From: Theobroma cacao | Taxonomy: Eukaryota; Streptophyta; Magnoliopsida; Malvales; Malvaceae | Reading direction: 5' to 3' | DNA length: 64,000 nt | Assembly (NCBI RefSeq): GCF_000208745.1 | Contig: NC_030858.1 | Span: 1,134,597-1,198,596 of the forward strand | Shown: in pieces, positions 33,432 through 47,876 of the stretch | Position numbering within the stretch: the first letter of the stretch is position 1 | Layout of the letters: every line of letters starts with the position of its first letter | The notes under the pieces: generated by a model | The model's input: the letters and a program-made list of their open reading frames with translations, nothing else | Told to the model about the DNA's origin: nothing | Database searches by the model: none | Program-made: the position numbers and the translations under genes

Positions 33432-36400
33432 TGGCCTCCGGTGTGCAGTTCACATTTTTCCAACTTTTACTCACATTGTTTCTTATCCTAGACTTGGTGA
33501 AAAGAGGAAGCGCGGGAATTACAAGTACTTTTACTCGCTCTCAGTGGCAATCTTTTGATATTCCTCTTGACAACAAAGTATTTGCTATTCCTACTGGTTA
33601 CAATGCTCCACAGCAAGTAAGTTTTCACCATTTCTAATCCCACCGTTGTAGCAATTTACTTCAAATTACAAAAATGTGAACGATTACAGAGAAGGGAAAA
33701 CTTAACTGTGATGCAAGAAAAGAAATACTTCAGTTATTTAAAGAGACTAGGGTAAGTGTTATTTGCAAAGAGTTTGTTGATATGATTCCAACAAACATGT
33801 TTCTTTTTTCACAATTGGGATTAAATGATGATGCAAACTACTGATGGCCAATTGGCCATCTACATCCAAGTTGGCTTCCTACTGATCCAATCAACATGTT
33901 GGTTTTTCACACTTGTTGTTTGTATGAATGAGGCTGAAAGGGATGGTTATGATGAATAATGAGATTTTATCAATATGAAAAACACAATGGCTTTGTTTTA
34001 AATTCTATACAAAAGACATTCTTAAAAGAGTACAGTTTTCTTGATGTGCATTGAAAAGAATACTCTTTAAGAGTGTCTTTATCAGTGATGATATTTGGAG
34101 CTGTAGAGTTTAGGCCATCTATAATACTTTTAGTATGTATGTAACTACAGCTGCAGTGATCAGCTTCACCAAGCAGGTATTTTAACTTCATTATATTTAT
34201 TGATGTAGCTGCATATTACTCAAGGTGACTATGATGGAAAGGCTGTAATAATCTCGTGGGTTACAGCTGATGAACCAGGGCCTTCCAAAGTCCAATATGG
34301 CACATCAGAGAAGAAATATGAACTTAGTGCAGATGGCACAGTGACAAATTACACCTTTTACAACTATAAATCTGGCTATATTCATCACTGTCTTGTTGAC
34401 GGTCTAGAGGTAAGCATCAAAAAACATATGATGTTATTTATAACATGAATGTCAAACTAGAGGACTCTAGCATAAAGCACGAATACTTGAACAATCATCA
34501 AACATTTCTACCTCAAACTGGATCTGCTGCACTGTGCTTATGAAATGAATCTAACATCCAGATGATGAGTATCATATTTCATGTTTTGAAGTTGGTACTG
34601 ATAGTTCTATTCAATCTTTATATAAATTCAATTGATGTTACAATTTATGCTAAGACCACTAAGTTTCTCTTCTTTTAGTATGAGACCAAGTACTATTACA
34701 AGATTGGAGTAGGTGCTTCTTCTCGAGAGTTTTGGTTTCAAACACCTCCAAAGATTGACCCAGATTCTCCTTTTACATTTGGAATTATCGGTAAGATGTT
34801 ACTAGAATATTTATCTACATAATAATGAATAATCTTGTTTTTCGTGTTCAAATGGAAATAGTATATGATTATTCATATTTGTTTTCCAAATGGATTCTTT
34901 TGAGACTCCCAAACAAAATAGACTAGCTACAAAAACAGATTCCTTAATTGCAAAAAGCTCTTTTTCCCGAATTTCCTCATCGTAAATTGGTTTTGTATAT
35001 TATAGGTGATTTGGGTCAAACATATAATTCTCTTTCCACTCTGGAGCATTACATGCAGAGTGGAGGACAGACTGTCTTATTTGTTGGTGATCTCTCTTAT
35101 GCTGATAGATATCAATACAATGATGTTGGTATTCGATGGGATTCATGGGGTCGCTTTATTGAGAGAAGCGCTGCTTATCAACCATGGATTTGGTCAGCTG
35201 GGAATCATGAGATAGAATACATGCCAGATGTGGTAATGCTTGAGTTCTGCATCTTGAATTTCTTATCTATATACATCTCTTTCCTTTCATTTGAACTCTT
35301 TTACTTTAATGTATATTCAATTATACGTGGCATTAATACTTTTCACGTATTCTGAATTCGGATATTCCCTCCTCAGTCCGTTCCTGATGTACGAGTCATA
35401 ATAATTGTTTCCTTTTCTGACTTTATAATCTTATATGTATACTCATTAAAACCAATGTATTTTATGCACTTACTTCTGAAATAAATATAAAAGATACCTT
35501 TTTGAAGTATGGAGCTCGTTTCTTTCTTTCTAATAATATCTCCTACATTAATGCAGCTAATGAAAGTTTTCTTTTTCCTTTTGGGTAAGAAAGCTACATA
35601 GATGGAAGATAACTAGATCATAGCTTATCTTCATCTTTTTTCTTTTTCACGCCTGTGCATTTTTTCCAGGGAGAAGTTATTCCATTTAAATCATACCTAC
35701 ATAGATACAGTACACCTTATTTGGCATCCAGAAGCAATAATCCTCTCTGGTATGCCATCCGACGAGCATCAGCTCATATAATTGTCCTATCCAGCTATTC
35801 TCCACATGGTAATACATCCTTTTAACACGGTTTGCTGGAGCTATTCCACTTAACAATTTAAATCACTGATAAAGTTTTCATCTATGATTGTCTTGTTTAG
35901 TTTTAAACTTCTGTACAATTGATGTTAAATCAATTGCAGCTTATTTAGGAAATAGATATGAAAATCACCATTGATGTTTCTTATTCAATCTGAAATTTTC
36001 TCCATTTTTCTTTGACCAGTGAAATACACACCCCAATGGCAGTGGCTACGAGATGAACTAAAAAGAGTGGATAGAAAGAAGACGCCCTGGCTTATCATTG
36101 TTATGCATGTCCCCATCTACAATAGTAACCAAGCTCACTTTATGGAGGGTGAAAGCATACGAGTTGTCTTTGAGCGCTGGTTTGTTCGTTACAGAGTTGA
36201 TTTCATCTTTGCTGGCCACGTCCATGCCTATGAAAGATCAGTATGTACATTCTTCCCTTTTATTGTTGCTTGTTCTCACTGGGGTGAGGAGTAGACCATG
36301 AAATTGATTAGCATGAGTAATTTAGAGGTGACTAATACAAGTGATGTACCCATAAGATAAGAATTGTTGCTCTTGATACCACCTTTACCCAAAATTTGTT

Positions 36401-38194
36401 GAATCCTCATACTTTAGAAAAAAGTCTCATGAGTCAAATTAGCTTACTAATCAATCATTATTCACTCTACATGATATCTTCATGGACTGTGCTATTTTTT
36501 TTATCAAAATCCATAGCCATCTCCCTTAACATTGCATTGGTCATTGCAATCATGGGTTGAACGCCTAACTTGTTAGCTTTATTAGCTTTAAATTGATTAT
36601 AGTTTTGAAATGACAAAAATGATCAAAATTGCTTGAATGAGTTTTGCACTTAATTTATTCATGTTAAAAACTCCCATGCATTTGCTTTTGAAATGTCTAA
36701 TTACTTAACATAGTTTTAATGACATTACACTCTTAAATTTAGGGGTGTTATGTCACCATCAAAAAAGGGGGGATGGAATATATTAATGAATTTAAGCTCT
36801 TTCTTGCACACTTAAGTAACATAGTTAGACTTAAAGACTGAAGAATGTTTTGTTATCATCAAAAATTACATAACTAGCCTCCTCTTGCAGTCTAGCCTTT
36901 CAAGATCATAAAACAGGGGCAGGCACAGTCCCTCTTGGATTTCTACATCTACCACTGATCATAATACTCTTGGTTAAACAAGGGAAACTTAAATCTAGAA
37001 AAAGAAAAGATGGTAGGTCAGAATAATGACCATAAGCCAATCCAAGAATGAGTAATTTGAAAAATTAACCACACTGTGGTCTATAATCGCTGAAGAATCA
37101 CTTTTCCTCTGACCCTGTATAATGTTTCTCCTGTTTCTCCGCTTAATTATATCTTCCTAAAAGCTTTAACATCCAATCAGCCATGCTCAAAAATTTTTCT
37201 TGACAAAGAAATGGTGGCAATAACCTCATTTCTCTTTTCTAAATATCTAATTTGACATCATCAATGCACTACTCTATGTTCCATGGTTGGGAGGAAATAA
37301 AAGTTGGAGAACTAGATTGCTGAAATTCTTTAGAAACTGTGTTCCCTTGAGACAACATCAGAACATATTGTTCCCCTAAGGTCTCGGTAGCCTATTAGTG
37401 TTCATGGTTAATGCTGTTTTCTATTGTGTCTTCAAGCATAAAGCAATTTTTGGTTACAAATATAGGTTATCTAAAAAAGCTGATGTTATTGATTTGCAGT
37501 ATCGCATCTCAAATATCCGTTATAATGTATCAAGTGGTGACCGCTATCCTGTGCCTGACAGATCAGCTCCAGTGTATGTAACAGTCGGAGATGGAGGAAA
37601 TCAGGAAGGTCTTGCTGGAAGGTAATCAGACATCAACATTTGAATATAAAAGTCTTATGTTGAAATGGAATATGATTTGAAAGTATCAAGTTGCCCGATA
37701 AATTTCTTTGGCATGCTTAACCCCCTTGCTGAAGTCCTTAGGTATTTGTAATTCACCATTAGGTTTTGGGACCCACAACCAGAATATTCTGCATTCCGTG
37801 AAGCCAGTTATGGTCATTCCACATTGGAGATAAAGAACCGAACCCATGCATTCTTGCACTGGCATCGAAATGATGATGGGCAAAAGGTTCCTGCTGATTC
37901 TGTAGTATTCCTCAATCGACACTGGTAAGTATGAGCTTTCTGCTTTTCTCTTTCTCGTGGAATCAACATTAAGTTTCCATTAGTTGTGTTTAGTCACCTT
38001 AGTTGTTTTTATTTTTTGCATGTCTTGCTTACTGGAGTATCTTAACTCATATCTTTCCTTTATCAATCAGCCTTAACTTGCGCTGAATTTAATCAAACTA
38101 GGTTAATTTGTTTTTTCTTTACAGGGCAAGCAATCTACGGAGGAGGAAACTCAAGAAGAATCATCTTAAGGCTAGAGGAGAAATTAATTTCTGA
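33422..38194 (+). CDS. PAP26: Purple acid phosphatase, PAP26-like
   Basis: Dinuclear metallo-phosphatase of the vacuole and apoplast that releases phosphate from organic esters; PAP26 is the main acid phosphatase in phosphate-starved Arabidopsis. Nine exons: 33422-33616, 34209-34409, 34679-34790, 35006-35232, 35670-35808, 36020-36240, 37500-37621, 37763-37924 and 38125-38194, giving 482 aa. A signal peptide covers about residues 1-32. The Fn3-like N-domain has [20 protein letters not shown]. Metal ligands are visible in order: Asp171 (GDLGQ), Asp198 and Tyr201 (GDLSYAD), Asn236 (GNHE), His321 (VMHVP), and His358 and His360 (GHVHAYERS). N-glycosylation sites include NYTF, NVSS and NRTH. The C-terminus ends in a basic block (RRRKLKK). 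Intron 6 is long (36241-37499). The 35 N-terminal residues and the tail differ from Arabidopsis as expected. Confidence 0.95.
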
Positions 38195-39141
38195 AAATAT
38201 TTTGTTAAAAGCTTTGTCAATTCTTGAATCCATTTTTTGGCATCTCCATATTCCTCAATGCACATGATGGTTTAATGAATCTCTTCTAGTATTGCAGAAT
38301 TCACCACTGCATCATACGATAACGAGCCATGATTCGACTTGTATTTCAAGCAAAGAGATGCAGTCCAAATGCCCTAGGAAACTTTTTGTAACTTACAGAG
38401 CATTACCATATTCTTTTTCGGGTTGATGATTAGTCAATAGGGTTTCTGGTCTAGGTAATTTTGTGTTATTCATAGAATAATATATAAATCTTTTACATCA
38501 TTTGTTACGAAAAGTAAAACGTTCTTTGTAGCTATACCAAATGTCTTGTAATGACACCATGCAAAGGATGATGTGATTAATACAATGAAATGATTACATT
38601 TTGATGAAATTTCACAAGTGTCTCAATGATTGATTGTTATTCACTCCAGTTGCTTCTTCTGAGTATGCAAATGCAAAAGTTGTCATGTTTCTGAATTGAG
38701 AAGTTCATGGTATTATCATTGGTTTTGAAGATTCCACAAGATTTTCATGGTTGAAAAGGGAGGGTTCAGTATTGGAAGCTGTGTCTGGAGACAGTAACTA
38801 TGAAAGTTAAAACCATTCATGTTTCTTCTTTATCTACAATCATCAGAATTTTTACTAAAAGCTTTACATGATCTTTAACATCTCTTCATTCAATCATCTT
38901 CTTCCGCAATCACATGTCTCTTCTCTATACCTTTTTCTTCATCAAAATTACTTGTAGCTTTAACAGAAAGGAAAAAATAATGATGATTTACAAAGAAGAA
39001 AACAGCAGCCCTATGTCTTTTCCCTTAAATGTTAGTTTATACAGCTTGCGGATTAGCAAACAATTATTCTGCTCCTCATCAGTGCTAGGGAGGAGATCCG
39101 AAGGGTGTTGGTCTGAAAATTGTTTCATTGTCTCTTGGCAG
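38195..39141. other. Convergent spacer between the PAP and SYT genes
   Basis: Tail-to-tail 3' regions of the two genes. Poly-A-like signals lie near 38475-38490 and 38580-38595. No coding feature is recognised. Confidence 0.6.
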
Positions 39142-42100
39142 TTAAACGTCACGGAATACTAACTGTGGATTCCACTTCAGATGGAGAAAAAGCTTTCCTG
39201 ATTTAGCACCATCTAACAGAAATCCATCTTGAAGTTCCCCTTCTAGTAAGACCCTAGTCAGCGTCATGATGCATCTCCCGATTTTGTCCTGAAAGATTGT
39301 CTCAGCATGGTATAAGACTGGTTAACAAGGTTGTAATAAAACAATGTAGCTCAAATTGCAGATTACAACAGTTCAAGAAGCTTTCAAAACCAAGTTGGTT
39401 AGCACCAAATGGTAGCAACAAGAAGTGACCAACATTTCATATTTCCAAGATCAATCATTGGACAGAAATTCCAGCAACCATTGAAAATCTCTACTTTGTC
39501 ACCTTTGCAAATGGTGAACAATACTCTTATTGCTTCGCCTAAGGCAATAAGACCAAGCCAAACAGTTTGAGTTGCAGCTGACCTATTAGAAGGTGCCTGG
39601 CTGCACAAGTTACCAGAATATATACAAATGCTTCAACCATGTATAAATATAAACGTTTCCCTGATAGAAGATTATGAAGCTATTTGTATATAATTGTATA
39701 CTGAGTTTTCTAAGGTGAAATTGGAATTCAAGAAGGAGGGCATAAATTGATGGGTACTTGCCTGCCAGAAGAAAAAAGAGATAGAGATAGTGAAGACAAA
39801 GTGAGAATTACCTTCTTGAAGGTGTCATGGTCCCAGACTTCCAAAATTAACATTTCATGTAATGCATCCTCCACAACAAAGTCGAATGTCTGATTCCAAA
39901 CCGGATTCAAGGTCTCAGTAGCAACCTGAGAAAAGAGAAGTAAAGCTCTCGAGACCTGCTATAGTTAACCTTAGTACCACATGCAGTAATCTTGAAGAAA
40001 AGCCTACAAAGCTCATAAAGAGGGTTGTAGAAACATTCACATGCTAAAGCCACCTAACGGAAAATAAGAAAACTGAAACCAAATGTGGCTTCTCAGAGGG
40101 GAAAAATGCATCTCACCCTTGTCTTGGCTTTTGTTTCAGCTTTCTTCATTATGAGGACAACAAAAGGGTCTGCCTTTCCCATAAAATCAACTGCTGGCAA
40201 GTTTTCAGCGGCTATAACCGTCACTGATAGTACTCCTCTAACAATGACATCTCTTTTCCTCTGAGTCATTGTTCTTTTGAGGTCAGCAGCCTCTTCAACA
40301 GTTACATTTTTAAGGGCCTTCTCCAATGATGTCAATGAGAAATCAGGGTTAAATGGGTTTTTAAAGCTGCTTTCTGTGCCAAATGGACAGTATAGGAGTT
40401 CAATGTGTACCTGTTGGGAAGAAACCATGGAACTTATAAGTAATTACAAAGTTCAAGTTGTTTACAATTTTGTAAAAGATTGAACTTCATGCCAAATGCA
40501 GGAAAGAAATGTTATGAGTGGGAACTATTTTAGAAGATTAAATTCAAAACCACACTAGCTCTTCATAATGACATTAATATATTTATTCAGCAGATTGCTT
40601 GCTACAGCTATCATTCTTCTGCATTATGGTGACAATATTCCATAAATGAAATTGCTTTTAACTCCATTATATAGACTTAAACCTGTCATTAAAGATCAAG
40701 GCAACTTTAAAAACCTTGTCCCTAGATTAAAAAATGTGAACTCGATCTAGTTTTCACTCATGTAAGTGCTGCAATCGTAACAGAGAAAACAAATAGGAAA
40801 TTCAAAAGGGATCCCCACCTGACCCCTGTATTTAGTATCTCTCTGGACCACCAAATCCTTGACCAGTTTCAACCAGATATCCTTCACTTTACCAGGCTCA
40901 AGGTCCTTCAAAGCCACTTGAGCACAGCCAATCAATTCAGCAGCCTGAACCCCTTCATCATCATAGACTTTTATGGTCAAGTGTTGAGTTGATGCATCTT
41001 CTACAATGAACTCAAAGTGCTCATTCCAAACTGGATTCAATTGGTTATTCTGAAGAAAAACTATAAGAGTTAAACATGAATCCTGGAAAAAGAGATTATA
41101 TGTAGAAGAAGGTAAGTATCTTACAATGGTTTTACTGGTTTTCATTTTATCACGAAGTGGACGTATAAATAAGACAGCAAAAGGATCAGATTTCCCAACA
41201 ATGTCCTTATTTGTTAGGTCTTTGGCTTGCACAAGCTTCACATCTAATGTTCCAACAGGTTTCAGCTCCAGAAAACTGGTAGAGGATAGAATAACAGACA
41301 ATCTACTTAATTTGCATCAGGAGGAAGAGCAAAAAGGAAAAGAAAAGGTGCTTCAGATTATAGCTTTCTATAAACATAAATGGGCATTGTTTGGGAGATC
41401 ATATTCCAACTTATCTGTCCTTAAATTATATGGGTGGAACATATGCAGTGAACACTTCAGGCATAAAAAGAAATGGCAAGAGATAAATTCAACAACAGTA
41501 GAGGTCAAAGTTGGCTAGGAATAGGATCAGGTCAACCTAAATAAAAAATACATCCTAATTCTATTGTGATCAGCTGAATCTAAGCCAGAACAAAATAAAA
41601 ATCCCAATTTTCAGAATAACAGGTTGAGCCAATTCTTCTCAATTTTTAGTCTGATGTTCAAGATGGTACTGATTTACTTTGATCAAAGCAAATATTTAAG
41701 GTCTTAATTCTGGAACTTTCTCAGTTATTCTTTTGCTCACCAGCTTTGTCAAGGCAAAACAACAATAAGGAAATCACTGAACATCAATGGATGCAGGTGC
41801 TTAAATCTCCAGGAGAAGTCTGTGACTTTCTAAAACACTAAGCACACATATTAGGATAAATATGTATCTTCTGCTTGGTAAATAATTGTATCCGGTGCAT
41901 GAATTTTCATTTATAATGATCTTCTAAAGACAAATCAACAGTAAATTCATTGTAGAAAGAACATGGAAAACTCAGCATACCTGTAATCCCCAGGTAATAT
42001 GGGAACAATTTTTCGAACGGGCCATGTTATAGAATCTTCAATAGCATTCCGAATTGTGTCCTGTACCAAATTGTAAGCCCAGTTCATCAGAACTGCATCT

Positions 42101-44534
42101 CATCATAATTTAAAACATTAGAAGCTGAAGAATCAATGGCAAAATTCAATGCTAATAATACTTCTCTATGCAAAATATTGTCCATTATATTTTTATGAAA
42201 TTCTGGCTCAAAAATGGTTGCTAATCTACATGATTGTTCGCTTCATTGTTGACAGATAGCACCCCTATTGACCTAGAAACATAACCCTCACTTTCCATTT
42301 TCAGAACTCGAACTAGATGAATGACCTTCTACTCCAACATAACGATTTCAGTTTTTCCTTTTTAGTATGTGCTGAATTCTACATCTGGATATTGAACCTT
42401 TTCTGTTCTTATTAACTTTTCTATTGAAAAATGTTGTCCTTACATACTGAGCTGTGAGCTGCTCCATCAATTTAGAAAATTTAAGAGGTAGATTCACTAA
42501 GGTGCTGTAGACTTGCCAAGGGGACCTCCAACTGTATATATCAAAGCTAAGAAGAAAAGCATAAAACCACTGCATGTTGTAAAAGCAAACAATCACCTCA
42601 ATAGCATCAGAAATCCCTGGTATTGTTGATATATCACCTCCAACAACTTTAAGTGTAAACGAAAGATCTTTCTGTAGGAGAAATCATACAAAGCAATCAT
42701 GATATCGATATAAAAAAGTAGTAATTGCCTTTAGATATATTCATTTACAGATTCATAGCATTAGATTTAATTTGCTACAACATAGTTTACTCTTTTGAGC
42801 TTGTGTTTTTGCATCGGTTGTGAAAGGAGCAGAACTATCTAATCAAATATGATGCTGATAGTGTTAACAAGACTATTGCTACTAACCTTTTCTCTCAAGG
42901 AATAGGAAACAGCTCCAAAACAAGGAAACTGATCAACAAGTGGTTTGAAGATTAACCTGAAAACCCCAGTGAAGCCAATATTTTTTACCTAGACGAACAA
43001 GTTAAAACCAGGAGATGATAAGGAGTACCTTACATGAGGGACATAATATGAAAGATTTTTATACATAATGTGAAAGCTAAGAATACAACAAGCTCGACAC
43101 ATTTGATAATGAAAAGAACATACACATACACTTATCAGACGAGTATCATCACGCACATTCCCTCCCCTTTTCATACACATATCAAGCACTCAGAATAGTT
43201 GCCTAGATATAGAATTATTAGAGTTTAATGACAAGTGGGAAAACCAAATATTGATGAACATGTTTGATTGCTGCAAATTTGATTGACAGAACACAGTTTA
43301 TATTGAGACAGGAACAGTTAAGTGCCAAGAAACGAACAAAGGTTCCTAGAAGTCAACTACTGATGAGTGTTTTTCTGACAGTGTTGGTGTAGTGCAACTG
43401 TGCTAACTCTTAACCGACAGAACGGGTTTTTATCAAATACATTCAACATGATAACTTAACAAGCAAGAAAGACTTTTGAGCATGAGCAGTAAGTAAGGAT
43501 TACCTGCACAGGCAGGGCAACACCCAGTCTGGTGTTAATATTAAGCACAATATTTGGGTTACCATCCCACTGCAGTTCCAACTCCATGGTGATTCCTCCA
43601 TCGCCACTTTCATTCTCAATGATGGAAACACCTAAAGAGGATTGACAATTTGGGCAACATTTCCAACTTCAGGAAATAAAATAAAACCAGCATCTTTGGT
43701 CTCACTAAGAGAATAATCACAAAAGCTATTCTCAATTCATTGACAGAAACATAAAACAATGTTGTAATTGAAAGAAATAACCTGTAAATTGTGGAGCTAC
43801 CGTTCCAAGAGTCAACTTTGCAAACTTCATAGACGATAAGATAGCTGGTGTATATTGTTCAAGAATTGGCTCAACACTCGCTCTTATTAGCTCTGATGCT
43901 GCCTATGCCATAAGACCCAAGGGAAAAACATAAAACGCTTATCCCTACATATCTTTAAGTTGTAAAGAGGGAAATTTTTTTTTTGAAAAAGAAAATTTAC
44001 CTGATCAACAGATGGCCATATCTTTTTAAGTTGCAGGTTAAGCCAAACCAACTGTATTTATAAAGAAACCAACATTAGTAGAGACTTGATGATAAGAACA
44101 TGAGACAGAGAGAAGGAAAGAATTTGGATTTATGATGGATAACTCACCTTCTGGTGCTGAGAAAAGACAACCCAAGGTGGATAAAACTGAGGAGGTAGAA
44201 TTTTTCTTGAATCCTGCACTGTCATCCTCGCAAATGAAGCAACCGTCTTTGCCTATCATATTGAACCATCAAAAACAGAGAGTACGATAACAGAGCTGAT
44301 TGCTTCAGAGCCAAATGTACCATACAAAAAAATTACGTGCATGAACACATGCGAAATGTAATGTCCGTTTTCAAATGAAAGAAACCCACGGTAAAAAGCT
44401 GGATATTGATTTACATGAAAGGGAATTACCAGAAAAGATCGACGAGAGGATCTGATTTTCTCAAACCGAGCAAAAGCAACGATCAACCCAATGCCAATGG
44501 TGAGTCCAACCAACATACCAAAAAAGAAAGACAT
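39142..44534 (-). CDS. SYT5: Plant synaptotagmin (SYT4/SYT5 type, SMP plus two C2 domains)
   Basis: ER-plasma membrane contact-site tether. Thirteen exons in transcript order: 44534-44430, 44252-44148, 44051-44001, 43902-43782, 43631-43504, 42988-42887, 42671-42597, 42060-41981, 41275-41125, 41049-40819, 40410-40117, 39925-39812 and 39288-39142, giving 567 aa (family about 560-569). The N-terminal anchor is MSFFFGMLVGLTIGIGLIVAF. The lipid-binding SMP domain covers about residues 70-250 (LVWLNLQLKKIWPSVDQAAS, TLGTVAPQFTGVSI, VKNIGFTGVFRLIFKPL, VVGGDISTIPG, ITWPVRKIVPILPGDY). C2A starts at LKPVGTLDVKLVQAKDL with KSDPFAV and NPVWNEHFEF. C2B starts at RGVLSVTVIAAENL with KADPFVV, NPVWNQTFDFVVED and WDHD. 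The Asp residues expected for calcium binding are largely present. The N-terminal and linker features fit SYT4/5 better than SYT1-3. Beside an SPS gene, as I recall for Arabidopsis SYT4 (At5g11100) and SPS2 (At5g11110). Confidence 0.93.
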
Positions 44535-47500
44535 TTTCCGTTATTCTATCAAATTTTCAAACAACCCCAGAAAATAAGATAATGTATCCTGGAGAAATAT
44601 ATTGGTTTTCTGGGATTTTCATTTCCATGGCATTGTAAGAAACAGAGTTGTCCTGGTTGGAGCAGTGAGAGAGGAAGGAACAGCCAAAAACAATGAAGGA
44701 TTTGGATCAGGATGCAGTTGGCTGCGGTGGAGAAAGAACGGAAAGGAGTGTGATTTAGTTTTTAGTAATGATTAAACAATTACTTGAAGATCAATTTATT
44801 GATCTTATTCTGATCTGGAAAGAAGAAAGCAATTTGTTCTCTTCTTTTGCCTTTCTTCTTGTTCTCGTGTCTATTTGCTTGCTTAACGTTTGAGTTTTAC
44901 TTCTTTCTGTTGCTCTGTTTTGCAATTAGCCCCTCGAATACCCCATATTTATTATATTTTCCCTCTTCTTTTTTATTGAAGCCTTGTAGTAATAAATTTG
45001 AATGGCTTTATTCAGAATATACGTGACAAAAATTTAGTCAAATCCGAATAAATTTTGACTTGAATCTATGCTATTACAATCAATTACTCATTCGATTAAC
45101 TAGAAACAGGGTAGGGCCATTTTTGCATCAAATTCACATGTTAAGGTGCCTTAGAAGCAAATATCAAAACATTGGGATTAATATGATTATTTTACAGTAA
45201 CAAAAAGGCCCAGGCCCGAACTCAAATTTGAATTAAATTTAATTATTCATATTTTATTCTATCATACTTGATATGCAAATTTTATTATTAATGAAAATTA
45301 AATTCGTAAAATAAATTTGACGTATAAAAAAAATTAAAGTTAAAATTATATTTAAAATAAAAAAATTCATAAATATTACATAATTATAAAATTTATAAAT
45401 AAAAATAAAATTAAATATAAAAATATTATTTATAATCGAATTAAGATAATAAATATATTATAATTATCACTCAATCCTACTCTAACTTATGACGAGAAAT
45501 AATTTTACTATGCATATTTTATCTAAATCTTATTATAAATACTTTAATTGTATTTAATTAAACCAAATAATACAAAATATCCTATTCAAAATATCCATTA
45601 CTATCTTAAAAATCACCCTTTACCTTGGTTAGTATCAGATTCTTGGCTTTTTGTTGTCATCATCAACCCGTAGGGGTGGCCCGACAAACCCAAACGGCAA
45701 TACCCGCCAATGCCACGTGCTCATGGAGGTGACCCGACAACGATGGCAAAATTGGTCATTCCTGTGCCACTTGTCACCCTTAAATCAAAATTTCTCCTCT
45801 TTTGACGAGTAAGTCCTCCAATTATATTTGTTTTCCTTTCCATGCACGCCAAATTAATAACTCATTCAAATGTAGAAATTTATTATCAAATAATCTTATC
45901 ATATTTGTAAATTGTTTTTCCAACTTTTAAGATTATGTTTTACGCTATTGCCTGGGAGCCACCGGAGTTAAGGCATCCACTCAATTCCATGCTTTGATGT
46001 TACTCATTTGAATTAAATCTGTTTCCAACTGTTGATGGATCCCTTTCGTTAGAATAAAATGCAGTCTGTAAAAGTGTGACTTATAAATTTAACAAATCAA
46101 AATCATAATGACATGATTTAAGATAAGACAAAATGTATAATAAAAATTATTAAAGATATATATTATATATATTTTTTAATCTAAACTTTTTATATACATA
46201 AGCATGTTAATTTTTTTTAATTTTTACTTTTTAATAATTTAATCCTAAATCCGTCCTTGATTATAAGACACCATAATTAATCTTGAATCTGGCAATGCAT
46301 CGTACCAGATTATAAAATACTCCTAAATCTCACTATTACTATTGGACCTCACCAAGACCTGGTGGCCATCGGACTATTCAAAGCCCTAAGCTCTACGATG
46401 AAGACCAAGCCCAAGGTGACAATGTCAGCCCATTTTCAGCGTAATTGCTACGGAGAGTATACAATCTGGGCATATAAAACCTTGGCTAATCTCGGGGTTT
46501 GGAATGACAAAGTGATAGATGAACTTAATTAACTATTTAGGTAAGTCAGAATTTGCATATATTCTCTTCAGCAATAACACACCTGGCTCGACGCTCTTGC
46601 TCAGCATCTCCCACTTTTGCCTTCCTCACTTTAAAAAAAAAATTAGAGACTTTGGGAAAGAAGTGATTGGTCTATTAAAGACAGCCTGGCCATGTTACTT
46701 TGTTGTTCTTCCATATGTGCTTTAAGCATAGAATTGTTCTATTAATGTTAGGTACAACGATGATTTCTATCTTCTTCCATTTATTCCTTTTTCCATCTCA
46801 AATGCTCTAGAATTCTGGTTAGATTTGACATCAATCATACATATGAATGAATTATGCTTTTTTTACTTTTTATGGATTCTACCCTAAGTTCTGATGTTAA
46901 TGTGAAGATAACATATTCCACTTATTTGATTGCCCCTTTTGTTTGTAAGTTTAATGTCGTGTCAACATTCTTAGGAATAACAATGGGTTAATTTTGAGGG
47001 ATACGTACCTGATTATAAAATTTAATATCATTTTATTAGATATGATTAAAATTCTATTTCGTTTATTTAGTTAAAAATAATATGAGTACTTATTATAAAG
47101 TTGAACTCATGTTTTGTTTGAATCCATTTAAAGGATTATTTAATCTTACTTAAATATATAAGATAATACCAAATATTTACTTACATACTACTCAGGGCCA
47201 TCTTTACAAAATTATATCAATTTGAAAAGTAAAATAATGATTTGAAACTTAATAAGTAAATTATTTTATATTAAAATTTAATTCCGAAGCAATATTTTTC
47301 ATGCATTACTAGAAGTCAGTGTGAGAATTTGTAGGATGAAAAATACAAATTTTAATGGCCAAAACAAATGCTTTGATTGCTATGGAGATTTTAGTGAACG
47401 TGAAGCAACTTGTTTATGACTTCATTTTCAAGTGAAATTTTGACCAAATTATGGCACTTTGCTGCTTTTCGCTTTCTCATGGAAAAAATATGAGGACTTT

Positions 47501-47816
47501 TTGGATCTGATTCTTTATATGGGTTTTCATTTTATCTATATTATAAAATTATTTTAATAATTTTTATTTTTTATAATAAATATTTATATCATAAAAAAAT
47601 TTAAAATTTTCATATAAAATATATTAAAATCAAAATTTTATCTTAATCTCTATAAAAATTAAAAATATATATAAATATTTGACGTTGACAGCGGTAGAAT
47701 GACAATAAAGTCTGAAGTCAAATGGAAAAAGTAAAAAGTAAAAAACCATGGACGAATAAAAGCCATCACATTTTTTGTTTTTCTTTAATTCCAGAAAATT
47801 ACGCAAAATTCTTCAG
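44535..47816. other. Long spacer between divergent SYT and SPS genes
   Basis: The first 400 bases contain the SYT leader and promoter. Most of the rest is very AT-rich. Two GC-richer islands stand out: 45650-45790, with a CCACGTGC G-box (CACGTG at 45714-45719) and a repeated CCCGACAA, and 46340-46510, with a TATAAAA-like motif near 46475. Neither encodes a protein I recognise. They may be distal promoter elements or relics of a lost gene. Confidence 0.5.
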
Positions 47817-47838
47817 NNNNNNNNNNNNNNNNNNNNNN
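47817..47838. other. Assembly gap (22 N) beside a poly-A run
   Basis: Twenty-two unknown bases are followed directly by 17 A residues (47839-47855). The gap lies about 390 bases upstream of the SPS start codon. It probably reflects a homopolymer that short reads could not cross. Any open frame through it is not real evidence. Confidence 0.95.
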
Positions 47839-47876
47839 AAAAAAAAAAAAAAAAACTCTCCTCTCTCGGACACGAG

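Noticed and set aside
36241..37499. A separate gene inside the long PAP26 intron
   Set aside because: No frame over about 70 codons with family resemblance; the flanking exons join in frame as YERS-YRIS, as in other PAPs.
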